In this document: positions 20,770 to 32,392 of the stretch, in pieces
How the letters are laid out: every line of letters begins with the position of its first letter
Position numbering within the stretch: position 1 is the stretch's first letter
Assembly: GCA_009823505.1 (NCBI GenBank)
Contig: VZQC01000544.1
Span: 2,190,460 to 2,254,459 of the forward strand
Direction: 5' to 3'
Source: Rhizomys pruinosus
Taxonomy: Eukaryota; Chordata; Mammalia; Rodentia; Spalacidae
Length of the DNA: 64,000 nucleotides
The notes under the pieces: model-generated
Databases searched by the model: none
Seen by the model: only the letters and a program-made list of their open reading frames with translations
What the model was told of the DNA's origin: nothing
Program-made: the position numbers and the translations under genes

Positions 20770-21640
20770 GGGGGCTTGTATGTTCAATCAAGTTGATCAA
20801 ATGAGTGTCCAGTCTATATTGTTGTAGTTTCACCATTAACCCCAATCGCAGCCCTTACATTCTACCACGCCCCCTCTTCCGCAGATTGTTCCCTAGCCTT
20901 AGAAAAGGGGCACAGGTGGATGAGAAGCAAAACACTCTACTTTCTCTGGAACTGATGTCTTGGTCTTTAGTCAATTCTGGCTGTTTTCTTTCATGGGCTG
21001 CCAACTTGTCCAGGCATAACCTTTTGATCCTACTAATGAAGCACATGCAATTAGATATTTAGGTATTTAAGCAGTATAATATATAGACTTTCGATCCTAC
21101 TAATGAAGCACACACAATTAGATATATAGGTATTTAAACAGTACTAATTGTTATGGTAGGTTACTTTGCTATAGACACAGATGTTTTGATGGTATGTTAA
21201 TTCATGAATTACATTTTCTTCTGTTAAGTATGACAGGGTCTTCGTGTGGTTTATAACATCTCCTAACCATTAGAGGATGTAAGCTTGTGGCATCAGCCGT
21301 GGGTTATTCCTCCAAGGAGAGAGCTAATAGCCAATTAGATTTGGGATATACAGACATATGGCTGCCACTGCTGCACAGTATTTCCAGGCAGATGAGGTGT
21401 AGCTGGTGCTGACGGAGGAGTCTTGCTTGACTCAAGGAGACCTATATTTGCTTTATTGGTTTAGTGGTCTTTGGTAACACTCTCTGGCATTTCAGAGACC
21501 ATCTGTATATTTGCAAGTGCGGTCTCCATACATCTTTCCCATGTTTATATCAGGTCTTCAACAGCAGGGCCTTATCGCCTCTCTTCCTGCAGATATCCCA
21601 GTTTGGAGGCAAGGAGCCTTTACCATTTGTGGGGGCTTCT
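20770..21640. repeat. unnamed 0.85-kb dispersed repeat, copy 1
   Basis: Aligns by eye along its length with 29045-29862 (shared gcccttacattctaccacgc, aagcttgtggcatcagccgt, gttattcctccaaggagaga). This copy has an extra 67-bp tandem duplication (units starting 21026 and 21093). It directly abuts the L1 3' fragment at 20485-20645. I do not recognise the family. Confidence 0.75.
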
Positions 21641-21753
21641 TTTTGACTTATTATTTGACAATTGGATATTTAGTGTCTTGATTTTGTTAATTTAAACAAC
21701 TAATAGGTACTTTCAGGGACCATGTGATTTTTTTCCCTAATATTGTGTGTCAG

Positions 21754-21897
21754 TGTTCTAGGTCCTGTGGAGGTGGCATTCAGGAAAGAGAAGTAACTTG
21801 TCCAGGAGGCTTCTGTGACTGGGCAAAAAGACCCCCGTCCACTGCACCCTGCAACAGGCACCTTTGCTGCCACTGGACCACTGGGAACTGGGACCTG
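21754..21897 (+). CDS. Adamts12: Adamts12 exon, thrombospondin type-1 repeat 7
   Basis: A 144-bp exon, 48 codons, phase 0; acceptor tgtgtgtcag ending at 21753 and donor gtaaga at 21898. The peptide opens [18 protein letters not shown] and ends [17 protein letters not shown] meets the O-fucosylation consensus. The acceptor's pyrimidine tract is weak (a G/T mix just before the AG), though ttttttcccta lies slightly further up. It matches ADAMTS12 TSR7 in length and Cys spacing, including the short CPGGFCDW loop and the CC pair near the end. Flanking exons agree in phase. Confidence 0.92.
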
Positions 21898-21936
21898 GTA
21901 AGAGTTAGCTATAGATGCTTTGGTCATTTGGGTTTT

Positions 21937-22080
21937 ATTATTATATTTAAATTATGTATATATGTGCCTATCTGTGTATGGGTAATGAGCCACCAGATGT
22001 AGATGCTGGGAACTGAACCTGGGTCCTCTGGAGGAGCAAGAAGTTCTCTTTCTTAACTGCTGAGCCATCTCTCCAACACT
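21937..22080 (-). mobile_element. old B3-type SINE
   Basis: agatgctgggaactgaacct, gggtcctctggaggagcaag, taactgctgagccatctctc is a reverse-complement B3 head. It begins 40 bp after the exon donor. Confidence 0.75.
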
Positions 22081-23695
22081 TCTACCTTAGCATTAATAAC
22101 CATTTTCTTTGTTTATGAAGTGTTTACCCTCACTCAGATGCTCAGTACTCTCAGCTGACATGTAATCTTTCTGTGGGCTTCAGTTTCTTTGCTCTTCTCC
22201 CATCTAATACTTCTAAGGCCTTTCGAAAGTTGCCCCATAGCTATCCTGAGCCAACATTTATTATTTGTGTTCAGAAGAGAAAAGATCAAATACCTTTCAA
22301 AAGAGAAAATAATTGAATATCAAAATTATTCCAGAGTCACAAAGCCAGAGGAAAGGCTATTTTGGGCCCCAAGTCCTTGGGTTCACTGTCTTTTCTTACA
22401 TTCAAACACAGTCACTTGTGTCTTGAAGCTGTGAAGACTTAGTCTGGCTTTGTGAATGTAGGCCTCTCATCTGCCCACAGAGAAGTTTGACAGATGGCCA
22501 GCCTATGTGATGGAGAAGTAAACAAAATAATTAAACTATAAATGAGAGAAAGGTCAACTTTTCTCCTCCAGGTTTATTTGTTGCATAAATAACACTGTAT
22601 CAGTAATGATGGGGGAAATGGAAAATCTCCCACAGATGAATTCTGCCATTATTCTGACTTGTCTTACTCAAGTTCTCTGGAAAATGGAGTCTTAGGACAA
22701 AGTCTAATATTAGAAAATACAATGTCAGAGAGCCAGGGATGACAGAGAAGAAGGCAAAGAAAGAATCGAATATGTAGTGAATTTCTAAATTGATTATTTT
22801 ACCCAAGTGCCCATCTCTTTGATACTAGGATAACTAATGACAGGCTGAGAGGGAGAAGTCTCCTAAAAGAAATATGACCTATTGCCTCTTGGCAGTTTAT
22901 CTAGAAATAAGAAGAAACTCTCTATGGGTTCTGGCTCCCTCTGGGTAAGGAGTCTCTCCTTGGAGGGCTAATATTCCTGTACTTCTGGGCTATTTGTGCA
23001 CTGTGACAACAAGAAAGCCACGACTTGGGAATCCAGGTGTATGCAGCATGGGCATCAGTACAGGTCACTGGGCTATGCTATGCCACCTTAGCTAGGACAG
23101 ATAATAGGGGAACTGAGAGATTAAAGGAGCCAACAGAATCTGATACTAACTTCTCAACTATTAACACTTTAAAACATAGCCCTTTTCTATGTGAGCATTT
23201 TTTAGTGGTTGTAACTATAACACATGCGAGTGTATTATTGTGCCCAACACAATAGCCCCATATATTTCCATATATTTTAGGTTTCTCCATTCTTAGTGAC
23301 TATCATTGTTTATGGCTACATAGTCAGACATGCACACACCATCAGTTCAAATGCTGCTTTAAACTGGAAGTCAGACAATAGAAATGAAGCACAATACAAC
23401 CGTAGGCTGTTCTCACCTCTGGAAGGCCTTGGCTCCAACTGCTTAGATGTGTTTACCATTAGGCTCTATAACAATATAAGCATCAAATCACCTGTACCCA
23501 TTGATACAGTGTGAGCAGTTATGAAAAGGCTGCAAGTCTCAGGTCTATTAGGAAGGAGAGGACTCTCAAGGAAGATTTAAAACCACAGAAGACTCTCCAA
23601 TAAGGTTGTCAGTTCCTTGGGAGACCTAGAGTTATCAAGCTCTAACATCAGAACTGGACACGATTGGAGTTTCCTTGCAAAGGCCATGTGTCAGA
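22081..23695. other. unique intronic sequence, 1.6 kb
   Basis: No exon or known repeat recognised. Confidence 0.5.
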
Positions 23696-24077
23696 AGGTC
23701 AACTAAGTCCCAGGGGACTATGCATGGGGGCATCTCTTGAAATGGCCTGCAAATGTGAGTCACCAGTCTTCCTGTGCAGGGAGGTCTTGGAGATCCACTA
23801 ATGGGACTTCAGCCAGTGTCCAGTCTATAAAGAGGAAAGTCTGCTCATGCTTCCAAAAGGGAAGCCTTGTCTAGCAAGACCTGACTTTGTCCTCAAGTGG
23901 ATGGAACTGGTAAATGAAAAGCCAAAAGGAGCCAGAGGTTCCCTCCTCCCCTAAAACCCGAGTGACTCCTGAGGACCAGATACTCAACTGACCTTGAGAA
24001 AACAAAAACCTTGGTTAATCTGGGCTAACTGTGTTGCCTTGAACATCCAAAAGGAAAGTATCACCAGAAAAAAAAAA
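23696..24077 (+). repeat. local direct duplication, copy 1
   Basis: About 380 bp nearly identical to 24186-24547 (shared caggggactatgcatggggg, cagtgtccagtctataaaga). Offset is 490 bp at the start. Confidence 0.92.
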
Positions 24078-24185
24078 GCATCAGGCTGGTGTAGCTTAGC
24101 CTTTCTGGATGCTTAACGACCATACTTAATGCCCATACCAATTTGGCAGAGGGTCTTAAGGGATAACTTTGTTCCTTGCCCTCAG

Positions 24186-24547
24186 AGGTCAAATTAGTCT
24201 CAGGGGACTATGCATGGGGGCATCTCTTGAAATGTGAGTCACCAGTCTTCCTGTGCAGGGAGGTCTTGGAGATCCACTAATGGGACTTCAGCCAGTGTCC
24301 AGTCTATAAAGAGGGAAGTCTGCTCATGCTTCAAAAAGGGAAGCGTGGTCCAGTAAGACCTGACTTTGTCCTCAAGTAGATGGAACTGGTAAATGAATAG
24401 CCAAAAGGAGCCAGGGGCTCTCTCCCCAAAAAACCCAAGTGACCTCTGAGGACCAGATCCTTAACTGACCTTGAGAAAACAAAAATCTTGGTTAATCTGG
24501 GCTGTGTGGCCTTGAACATCCAAAACAAAGTATAACCAGAAAAAAAG
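24186..24547 (+). repeat. local direct duplication, copy 2
   Basis: Second unit, about 11 bp shorter after caggggactatgcatggggg owing to loss of a ggcctgcaaat segment, and with further point changes. Confidence 0.92.
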
Positions 24548-24555
24548 TATGTGTA

Positions 24556-24593
24556 TATGTATGTGCCTACATATATAAATATATATATATATA

Positions 24594-24627
<34 letters not shown>

Positions 24628-24656
24628 CATATATATGTATATATGTATATGCACCA
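24556..24656. repeat. (TA)n/(GT)n compound microsatellite
   Basis: TA and TG runs joined; flanked by the 380-bp duplication and a rodent repeat. Confidence 0.95.
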
Positions 24657-24664
24657 CATGAGGG

Positions 24665-24910
24665 TTCCAATCCGTTATGATGGAAAGGCACATCAGCAAG
24701 AATGATGGCAGAAGCTGAAGGCTGAGAACTCACATGCATGAAGCAGAGAAAGCCAACTATAAGTGGGCTGAAGCTAGGAACTCTGGAAACCTGCCCCTAG
24801 TGAAGTGCTTCCTTTAGCAAGGCCGCACCTCCCCTAAATAGAACCAGCAACTAGAAACAAGTGTTCAAATATTTGAGCCTATGTGGGAACATTCTAATTC
24901 AAACTACCAT
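24665..24910 (+). mobile_element. rodent interspersed repeat, class not assigned
   Basis: Ends with tttgagcctatgtgggaaca then ttctaattcaaactaccat, the same terminus as 43305-43660 and about 41960-42010. Confidence 0.5.
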
Positions 24911-24911
24911 G

Positions 24912-25185
24912 GTGAATAAGAACATTCATAACTTTGGTATATGTATGACATTGTGCATATTTGGACCAATACAAATCAAAGGAAACCACAACAACAAAAG
25001 AACTGACCGAAACAGCAAACCTCTGCATAGAAAAACTTTAAAAAAGACTGAGAAAAGAGACAAGTCGTGTTTGGTAGAATGAGCACGGAGGGGGGGTGGG
25101 GGGGATGGAAGGGGGGATGAGTCTGAATTGGACTGAAAAATGTTGTATGTAAGACACAAAACTTCAATAAAAATATTTTTTAAAA
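24912..25185 (+). mobile_element. L1 3' UTR end
   Basis: Shares aaagaactgaccgaaacagc, the G-rich tract near 25088 and caataaaaatattttt with the other + strand L1 ends. Confidence 0.85.
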
Positions 25186-26184
25186 GAAGTAAATAATTGT
25201 GCACATTACAGAAAAGGAGAATAGGGAGTAACTAACAACTACAAAACTAAACTTTGGAATTACTCCAGGCTTCTGAGTGAAACACACTTACTGACTGAGA
25301 CACACACGCTTAACCTCTATTACCAAAACTCACTAAATGTGGAGAAGAGATAAAACACCAAAAATGATACAAAGTCACAGAACAATGTCAAAGGTGCAAA
25401 GAAGAGAGAAGGGTGGATAAAAGTGGAATCTGAAAGCAGAGGACCAAATGTTCAAAGGACCAAGTGTACAGCAGAAAGCTGAAACCCTACCTAAGGATGT
25501 CACCAGTAATCAGACTCGAGGGAGGTTTGAGCTTAGAGGGATGCTTAAAAGCTGTTCATAGGACAAGTTGGAGATCTGTTTTTTTCCTGTGTCCTAACCA
25601 CAGCCTGAAGATTTTTTCTCTAGTTAGGTAAATGGAAGAGAGCCAAAAATCCAGGCACAGCTGGTGGGGCAAAGGCTCGTCCCCTGGATAACTAAGCAGA
25701 AATGTCCTCGATAATTAATGTGGTATTACTCTTCCTTCTCAGAGTTCTGCAGAGGCAGAGGAATGGTTTAGCCTCTAGAAAAACAATCTGTCTTTTCGAT
25801 TTCTTCCTGATCCCTCTGAATAACTTCAATTACTGGCAGCCATGGAGCCTCCAGAAGATCTAATGCCTCATTCTGGACTATGGGCAGATAGCCAAGGTCC
25901 ATAAAATATTTGATAAGCCCTACAACCCTACACACTGATAACAAAATGTAAAAAAAATAATAATAAATCTAGGGAAATAGACACCATGGGAGAAACAGAT
26001 GAACCCTTCAAAAAATACCTATACTCTCTACAGAGGCTACATTCACAGTTTAAGAAGGAAGAGCTTTGGAAGAGAAACATTCGTGAACTGGAAAAAAAAA
26101 AAACCCAAAATGTTGTTGGTTTATTGTTGTTTTCCTTTGGGGGTTCTTGGTTGTTTGGTTGGGGCGGTTTCATTTGTTTGTCTA
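25186..26184. other. unassigned intronic sequence
   Basis: No exon or repeat recognised with confidence. Confidence 0.45.
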
Positions 26185-26345
26185 GGTCCTGTTGTATGAC
26201 AGTTTCACATGCTTATATAATGAATTTTAGTCATTTTCACACTCCCTGTCCCCCTCTCTCATCCCTCTTCCTCTCACATGGGAAACTTCTCAATGTCAAC
26301 CTCCTATTTCATGTCTTCTTTTTGTATGCTGTCCAACCTCCCCCT
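26185..26345 (-). mobile_element. possible L1 (Lx-type) 3' end
   Basis: Pyrimidine-rich cccctctctcatccctcttc with upstream tatataatgaattttagtca resembles reverse-complement Lx 3' ends. Confidence 0.35.
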
Positions 26346-26384
26346 CAGGCTTAGACTAGAAACTCTAATTAAACTCAGTATTTG

Positions 26385-26507
26385 GAGGTTGTGTTTATTT
26401 GTTTGTTGGTCTTTCTTTGTGGCCTGTACCGGCTTTGGACTTACCATCCTTCTGCCCTTGACTCCCTGAGTGTTGGGATTACATGCATGAACCACCACAC
26501 CTGGCCA
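26385..26507 (-). mobile_element. diverged B1 SINE
   Basis: tgttgggattacatgcatga and accaccacacctggcc mark the 5' end of a reverse-complement B1-like element. Confidence 0.55.
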
Positions 26508-26542
26508 TAAAAATGTTAAGTAGTAAAGGTAAAAAATTAAAT

Positions 26543-26771
26543 TGAGGAGCTGCAGAGATGGCCTAGCGGTTAAGAGCGCCAACTGCTCTTGCAGAGGACC
26601 CAGGTTCTATCCCCAGCACCCACATGGTGGCTGAGAACCGTCTTTAACTCCAGTTCAGGGGAATCTGACACCCTCTTCTGACCTCCACCATGGTATTGCA
26701 TGACATGGGTGCACAGACCTACATGCAGACAGTACATTCATACACGTAAATAAATGAATAAATAAAAATTT
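26543..26771 (+). mobile_element. B3-type SINE, short subfamily
   Basis: Complete, with A and B boxes, ending in acacgtaaataaatgaat. Flanked by ttaaattga-type duplications (about 26535 and 26776). Confidence 0.9.
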
Positions 26772-26784
26772 TTTAAATTAAATT

Positions 26785-27604
26785 GATAACACAGTTTGAA
26801 GATATTTATCAAGAGAACAAAAATGAAAATAAACAGATAAGAAAAACAGAATGTCACCTAATATAGCACCAGAATATTAAGATTTCACAAAGAAGGAATG
26901 GAGGAAATTAAAATGAGTAAACCAAATATGAAGGGCATGTATCTCTATAGTAAAAGCTACAAATGTCATAATTAAAAGACAAAACGTTATAAATATAAGA
27001 AATTTGTTTCTATCAGGAAAAATATAAAATAAATCTCATTTAACATGATTGTTTCAAGGGTTAAAAATCAAGAATTTTTCCCCTGGCCAAAATGTAAAGA
27101 ATAAGAGACTGTAGAGTGTGTGTCCCGAGATAAGACTCCCATATTAAACCTCCGCCACTCAGGGCTCAGGGAGCATTGCAGAAGAGGAAGCTGAAAAACT
27201 GTAAAAAAGTCAGGGGTGATGGATGACCACAAAGAAACAGAATTTTCCAGGTGGCTGGGAACTTGCTCATATGAACTCACAGCAGTGACGGCAGCATGCA
27301 CAAGAACCATGCAAGCTCAAACCAGACGAAAACCCAGCATAGGACTGGGGATCTGGGTAAGAAACCCCAACCCTAGCTGAGGAACTACTGGCAACAGATC
27401 ACTGCTGGGTGAGGGAGTGTTGTTCTTCTTTAAGGAAGTGATGCTAGATGGGCTGACCAGGCTTCAGTGGATGAACTCAGTGGATGTCTGAGGGACATCC
27501 ACTGGATGTCCAGTGGATCTGGAGACACAAACTTGACTCAATAGGCCTTAATATATATGACCAAATGTAGAAAATCTGGTCGGGGTGAAGATAGAGGAGA
27601 GCTC
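26785..27604. other. unique intronic sequence
   Basis: Contains a short local repeat of gtggatgtc/ccactggatgtc near 27467-27520. Otherwise nothing recognised. Confidence 0.5.
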
Positions 27605-27620
27605 TAAATATGATTAAGAT

Positions 27621-27886
27621 GGGGCTGGAGGGATGGCCTAGCGGTTAAGAGCGCCGACCGCTCTTGCAGAGGACCCGGGTTCGATCCCCAGCACCCACAT
27701 GGCGGCCGAGAGCCGTCTGAAGCTCCAATCCAGGAGAACTCCAGTTCCAGGGGAATCCGAGAGACCCTCTTCTGACCTCCGCGGCATTGCACGACACGGG
27801 TGCACAAACTTGCATGCAGACAGTACATTCATACACATACGGAAATAAATAAAATTAATAAAAAAAAACAAAAAAAAGAAAAAAAA
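27621..27886 (+). mobile_element. young B3-type SINE, long subfamily
   Basis: Intact A box (tggcctagcggttaagag), B box (gggttcgatccccagcac), extra 17-bp segment and A-rich tail. Flanked by a perfect duplication taaatatgattaagat at 27605-27620 and 27887-27902, so the insertion is recent. Confidence 0.95.
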
Positions 27887-27902
27887 TAAATATGATTAAG
27901 AT

Positions 27903-28665
27903 GAAATACACAATAATTCAGTAAAAAAGTAAAAGGGAAAAAATAATACTTCCTGTGTGCATAAAGCATGGCCTTACCACTTTTACCTACCACAGTAGGT
28001 AAATACAAGAAAATTGTTCAGTAAGCATGGTAGCATTCATTTATAAAATATCAAATTGATTCTATTCTTCCTATTTCTCCATTTAATTTATGTTGATAGT
28101 GTTAGCAGTAACAGAACCTTCTCTTTGATAGCTTCTTACAAAAAAGATATTTCCTGAACTTAGGGAACCATTTTTCCAAAAAAGGTTTTATGGACAGACT
28201 ATCAAAAACTAAAAGAGGCCAGTGTAGAGTTCAGCTCAAGATGTAAGCAATTTAGCAAGTCAATAGTCTTTGCTAGAATACAAACAGAATTAGTTCTATC
28301 CTTCTTTGAGGTGCTCAATTCCACACAAGGATTCTAGATCTGAGGCCTAGGAAGTACATATCTTCCCTTGGAAACCCCAAAGTCACACCATTACCACAAT
28401 TAGCAGAATTCAGTTTACTATGCTTCTTGCTTAATCCCCTGACTAAATACAATACAGATTCATGCATCTTAATCACAGTTTACTCTAATGGCTTAGTGAA
28501 TTCATGGGCAGTTATTGCCTTTATTATTATGCTTATATTAGAATTAGCTCTTCTGACCTAATTTGTCTTGACCAATAGGAACTGCATGATTTCGGTACCT
28601 GGTCCCAGTCCAGCCTTGCCTCTCCCATGTCTTAAAAGCAGATAATCAAGAAAATAAGTCACTTG
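27903..28665. other. unique intronic sequence
   Basis: No element recognised. Confidence 0.5.
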
Positions 28666-28889
28666 GAGCTGGAGAGATGGCTAAGCAGTTAAGAGCACTG
28701 GCTGCTCTTGCAGAGGACCTGGGTTCAAATCCCAGAACCAACATGGCGGCTAACCACCATCTGTAACTCCAGTTCCATGGAATCTGATCCCTCTTCTGAC
28801 CTCCATTTGCACTGCATGATGCAGGTGCACTTACATACATGCAGACAATATGCTCATACACATAACATAAGAATAATGAATAAAATATA
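28666..28889 (+). mobile_element. B3-type SINE
   Basis: ggagctggagagatggctaa head to cacataacataagaataatg tail; short subfamily. Confidence 0.88.
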
Positions 28890-28904
28890 TTTTTGTTTAT
28901 TTTT

Positions 28905-28985
28905 AAGGGATTCCACAATATAATGACACAGTTGTTTGCAGATAACATTGATGTTACTCAGTATGTCATACAATTAGGTAATTGG
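28905..28985 (-). mobile_element. L1 3' UTR piece, minus orientation
   Basis: gattccacaatataatgaca, cagttgtttgcagataac and attggtgcatttt match the minus-strand L1 at 58950-59040. Confidence 0.65.
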
Positions 28986-29044
28986 TGCATTTTGCAAGTA
29001 TCTATGTCCAAATTTTGAACAACCCAATGTTCCCATAGTCCAGT

Positions 29045-29862
29045 TGGAGAAGCTTGTATGCACAGGCATGTTGATCAATCAGGTGTCCAGACTATATTCC
29101 TATAGTCTCATGATTCACCCCTATCTCTCCACAGCCCTTACAATCTACCACGCCTCCTCTTCCGCAGTTTGTTCCCTGGGCTTTGGGAAAGGGGCACAAG
29201 TGGGTGAGAAGAAAACAGTCTAATTTCTTTGGAGTTGTCATTTTGGACTCCGGTCTGTTCAGTTTGTTTCCCTTCACGGATTGACAGCTTTCACAGTGAT
29301 ACCCTTTTCAGTCATACTAACAAAGCTCAAGCTATTGGATGTACAGGCATTTAAGCAGTACCACTTATTGTGTCAAGCTAAGCTGTGAGCATAGACACAG
29401 ATGCTTGGATGGTATGCTAATCCGCAAACTGTGGTTTCTCTATAAAGGGTGACAAGTTCTTATTGTGGCTTATAACATCGCCTAACCACTAGAGGACATA
29501 AGCTTGTGGCATCCGCTGTGAGTTATTCCTCCAAGGAGAGAGCTAATAGCCAAATAGTTTTGGGATATAATATAGACACTTGGCTGCCACTGTTGCACTG
29601 TATCTCCAGGCTGTTGAGGTGTAGCTGATATTTTCGGAGGAGTCTTGTTTGTCTCAGGGAGACCAATATTTTGCTGTATTGCTGTAGTGGCCTTTGGTAA
29701 CGCTCTCTAGCATTTCAGAGGCCAGTTGTACGCTAGCAAGTGACGTCTCATAACATTTTTCATGCTCACACCAGGTCTTCGACAACAGGGACTTACTGCC
29801 TTTCTCCTTGCATATATCCCACTTATAGGCAAACGGCCTTTATAATTTGGGGGGGGCGGGTT
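29045..29862. repeat. unnamed 0.85-kb dispersed repeat, copy 2
   Basis: Paralogue of 20770-21640, sharing cttacaatctaccacgcctc, gagttattcctccaaggaga and cctttggtaacgctctctag. Like copy 1 it lies on the same side of an L1 3' UTR piece. Confidence 0.75.
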
Positions 29863-30616
29863 TGAATCCCCTAGCCAACATCTCCTAGGCAGAATAATTC
29901 ATTGCTGATGTCAGAGCTTTCCTGTAGTAATATATTTTGCTTAATTACACAACTTATAAACACTTTACTATTGAATTTGGCTCTAGTTAGGGAAATATCC
30001 TTTCACAGTTCCTATGCCTATCAATCAGTTAATACGTTATGCCTGTTTTATAGGAAATTACCACTGTAACAATTGGCTCTAGTTTACAGTTAGGGAGTGG
30101 TTTCATTACCATCATGTTTTTCTTTTTCCTAAAAAAGGGGAGAGGTAGGAAGGTTTCTCAGCATCTGGAAGGTAAACTTCATTAGGGCCCATTATAAACA
30201 GTCAACCCCAATATTATTCAGAGAGATGCTCAGTGTCCGTGACTCAGGCAGTCTGAGGTTCCTCATTCCTTAATGTTCAGATGGGTCAACCTCTCTGCTG
30301 GCATTCCCCAGTTCATCCTGCACAGCCATAAGTTGTATGTTTTCAGGCATTTAGATTGGTGATTTTTACCTGTGGGAACATAAAATTCTCCTCCCATTGT
30401 TAGAAAAATTGAAAATTTATCAATAGGATTGGAACACAGTGTTTTCCATTTGTGTCTCAGAAAGGATACTACCCCACCGCCCACCTCCCTTTTTTTTTTT
30501 TAGGTTTTTATGTTTTGACCTATAGATGCCTAAGTTGTGTTACACATACCCATAAACAGGAGTCAAGGCATAAGCTGTCATTAAATTTACCCAAACTGTT
30601 TCTCATTGACTGTATG
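29863..30616. other. unassigned intronic sequence
   Basis: AT-rich; a T-run at 30489-30501. No exon or known repeat recognised. Confidence 0.45.
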
Positions 30617-30722
30617 CTACTTATTTGGGAAGGAAATTTAAGCTTAGTTCCTTTAAATTATCCTACAAGTAAAAGAAGGTGTTATAATGTGATGTTGTAT
30701 AATTCAGAAAAATATAGAGGCC
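30617..30722 (+). repeat. 106-bp direct repeat, copy 1
   Basis: ctacttatttgggaaggaaa to agaaaaatatagaggcca; second copy at 30969. Confidence 0.9.
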
Positions 30723-30968
30723 ATTTGTGTACCTTAATCCAATACAAATTATAATAAAACAATTAACATTTTATATTCCCAATTAGTTCAATTGTATTAC
30801 CATTTTCACCAAAACCTACACCTAAATTTAACTAATCTAAGCAATTCACTAAGCCTTAAAATATCCTATACTTTGTGGATAAAGCTTGGGCAGAGTTGAG
30901 TACCTGCTAAATAAATTTTACCCAATAAACATTTTGCTCTTTAATGCTATATGACTGGACTATGACTT

Positions 30969-31076
30969 CTACTTATTTGGGAAGTAAAATTTAAGCTTAA
31001 TTCTTTTAAATTGTCCTACAAGTAAAAGAAAGTGTTACACTGTGATGTTGTATAATTCAGAAAAATATAGAGACCA
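30969..31076 (+). repeat. 106-bp direct repeat, copy 2
   Basis: Matches 30617-30722 with about nine changes, 352 bp downstream. Confidence 0.9.
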
Positions 31077-31287
31077 ACCCAATATTTTTTAAAAAGAAAA
31101 GAAGCCACATTATCTTTATGCAACAGTCTCAACTAACAGAAAGAAAGAGTGGAGTGAATGATCTAAGACGATAAGCAGTAAGCAGACATCCCAGATCTCC
31201 TAAATACTAGTCCAGGACACTCTCAGATTCTGGCTTGATTATTTTCCATCGTTCTTTCCTGTCCCCCTGTTGCAGATTTTTATTGAT

Positions 31288-31784
31288 TCATAATAAATTG
31301 GTTGGGTAGTTATTTCTATGGTTCTTGCCCATACCCATGGAGAATTTGGGATGAATCGACAGAATAAAATTACCTTCAGATTTAGTCACAGAAAAATCTG
31401 ATTTTTTAATGCAAAAATGAGGCTCCATGCTGATCACTGTGATCCAGGATTTATATACAGTTAAATAAACTAGAGCAGTAAACATTAAGAAAAATACCAT
31501 GCTTCTCATCCTTCATCTGTCTGCAAAGTCTCTGAGAAACAGCCTTGGCAGGAATATTCTGAGCTGGATGCTCCGTGGTATCCCAGGCTTGGGATTCTCT
31601 TATCTAGTGTCCTGGGTCTCCAATAATATTCCAAATGGCAAATGGAATGTTTTAAGCTTGCTTTTTCTAGAAATTTCCCTGCATCAATATGCTTGAGCCA
31701 ATCAATCTGTAGGTATTTGTTGAATATCATGTTTATTGCTGTGAAAAAAGGAACTTGTTTTCTGTTCTGGAAAGTTTTACTCAC
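31288..31784 (-). other. two overlapping minus-strand open frames, unidentified
   Basis: Frames of 92 codons (31506-31784) and 73 codons (31288-31509) overlap by 4 bp on the minus strand, with an AATAAA-like signal just beyond (about 31280). No domain is recognised; it may be a decayed insert or chance. Confidence 0.25.
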
Positions 31785-31802
31785 ATAAAAAAGCCAAGTC
31801 TA

Positions 31803-31959
31803 GCCAGGCCTGGTGGCGCATGCCTTTAATCCTAGCACTTGGGAGGCAGAGGCAGGTGAATCTTTGTGAGTCCAAGGCCAGCCTGGTCTACAGAGTGAGT
31901 TCCATGATAGCTGGGGCTACAGGGAGATCCTGTCTCGAAAAGACGAAAAAAAAAAAAAT
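31803..31959 (+). mobile_element. B1 SINE
   Basis: Full-length + B1 with A-tail, flanked by gccaagtcta (about 31793 and 31961). Confidence 0.95.
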
Positions 31960-32034
31960 GCCAAGTCTAAAAATAATAAAACATGATGTAATATATAAAT
32001 CATAAGATTATGCATGGATCACAATATGCAAAAC

Positions 32035-32378
32035 GTGGACCAATCACAGATGTTCCTCAGTGTATAAAAGCATAAAAGTAATGTGGAGCAGACATAAATG
32101 GAACATTATTTCACTTAGAAAGGAAACCTGACAGGCTACAACATGGGTTAACCAAAATTCTTTCTGCTAATGACATAAGTTGGTCACAAATAGGCAAATT
32201 GTATATGATTTCAGTTAGTGAAATACTTAAAGTTGTCAAAGGAGATTTTTTAAAAATTGAATGGTGTTTGCTGTTGGCTAAGGATAGAGCTGTCAGATGG
32301 TGGTTGTGCAATGATGCCCAGCTGCAGTTTGCTACGATGAAAGTGTTCTATAAATAGATTTTACACAACGAGAATGTA
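32035..32378 (+). mobile_element. mammal-wide L1 (L1M-type) 3' end
   Basis: gctacaacatgggttaacca, gtatatgatttcagttagtg, gaatggtgtttgctgttggc and gttctataaatagattttac follow the L1M 3' UTR order. Old. Confidence 0.6.
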
Positions 32379-32392
32379 CAGCAGTCTGTGTT

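Noticed and set aside
27638..27871. Repeated open frames such as those with CRSVHPCRAMPRRSEEG
   Set aside because: They recur wherever a B3-type SINE is present and are its antisense translation, not a gene family.
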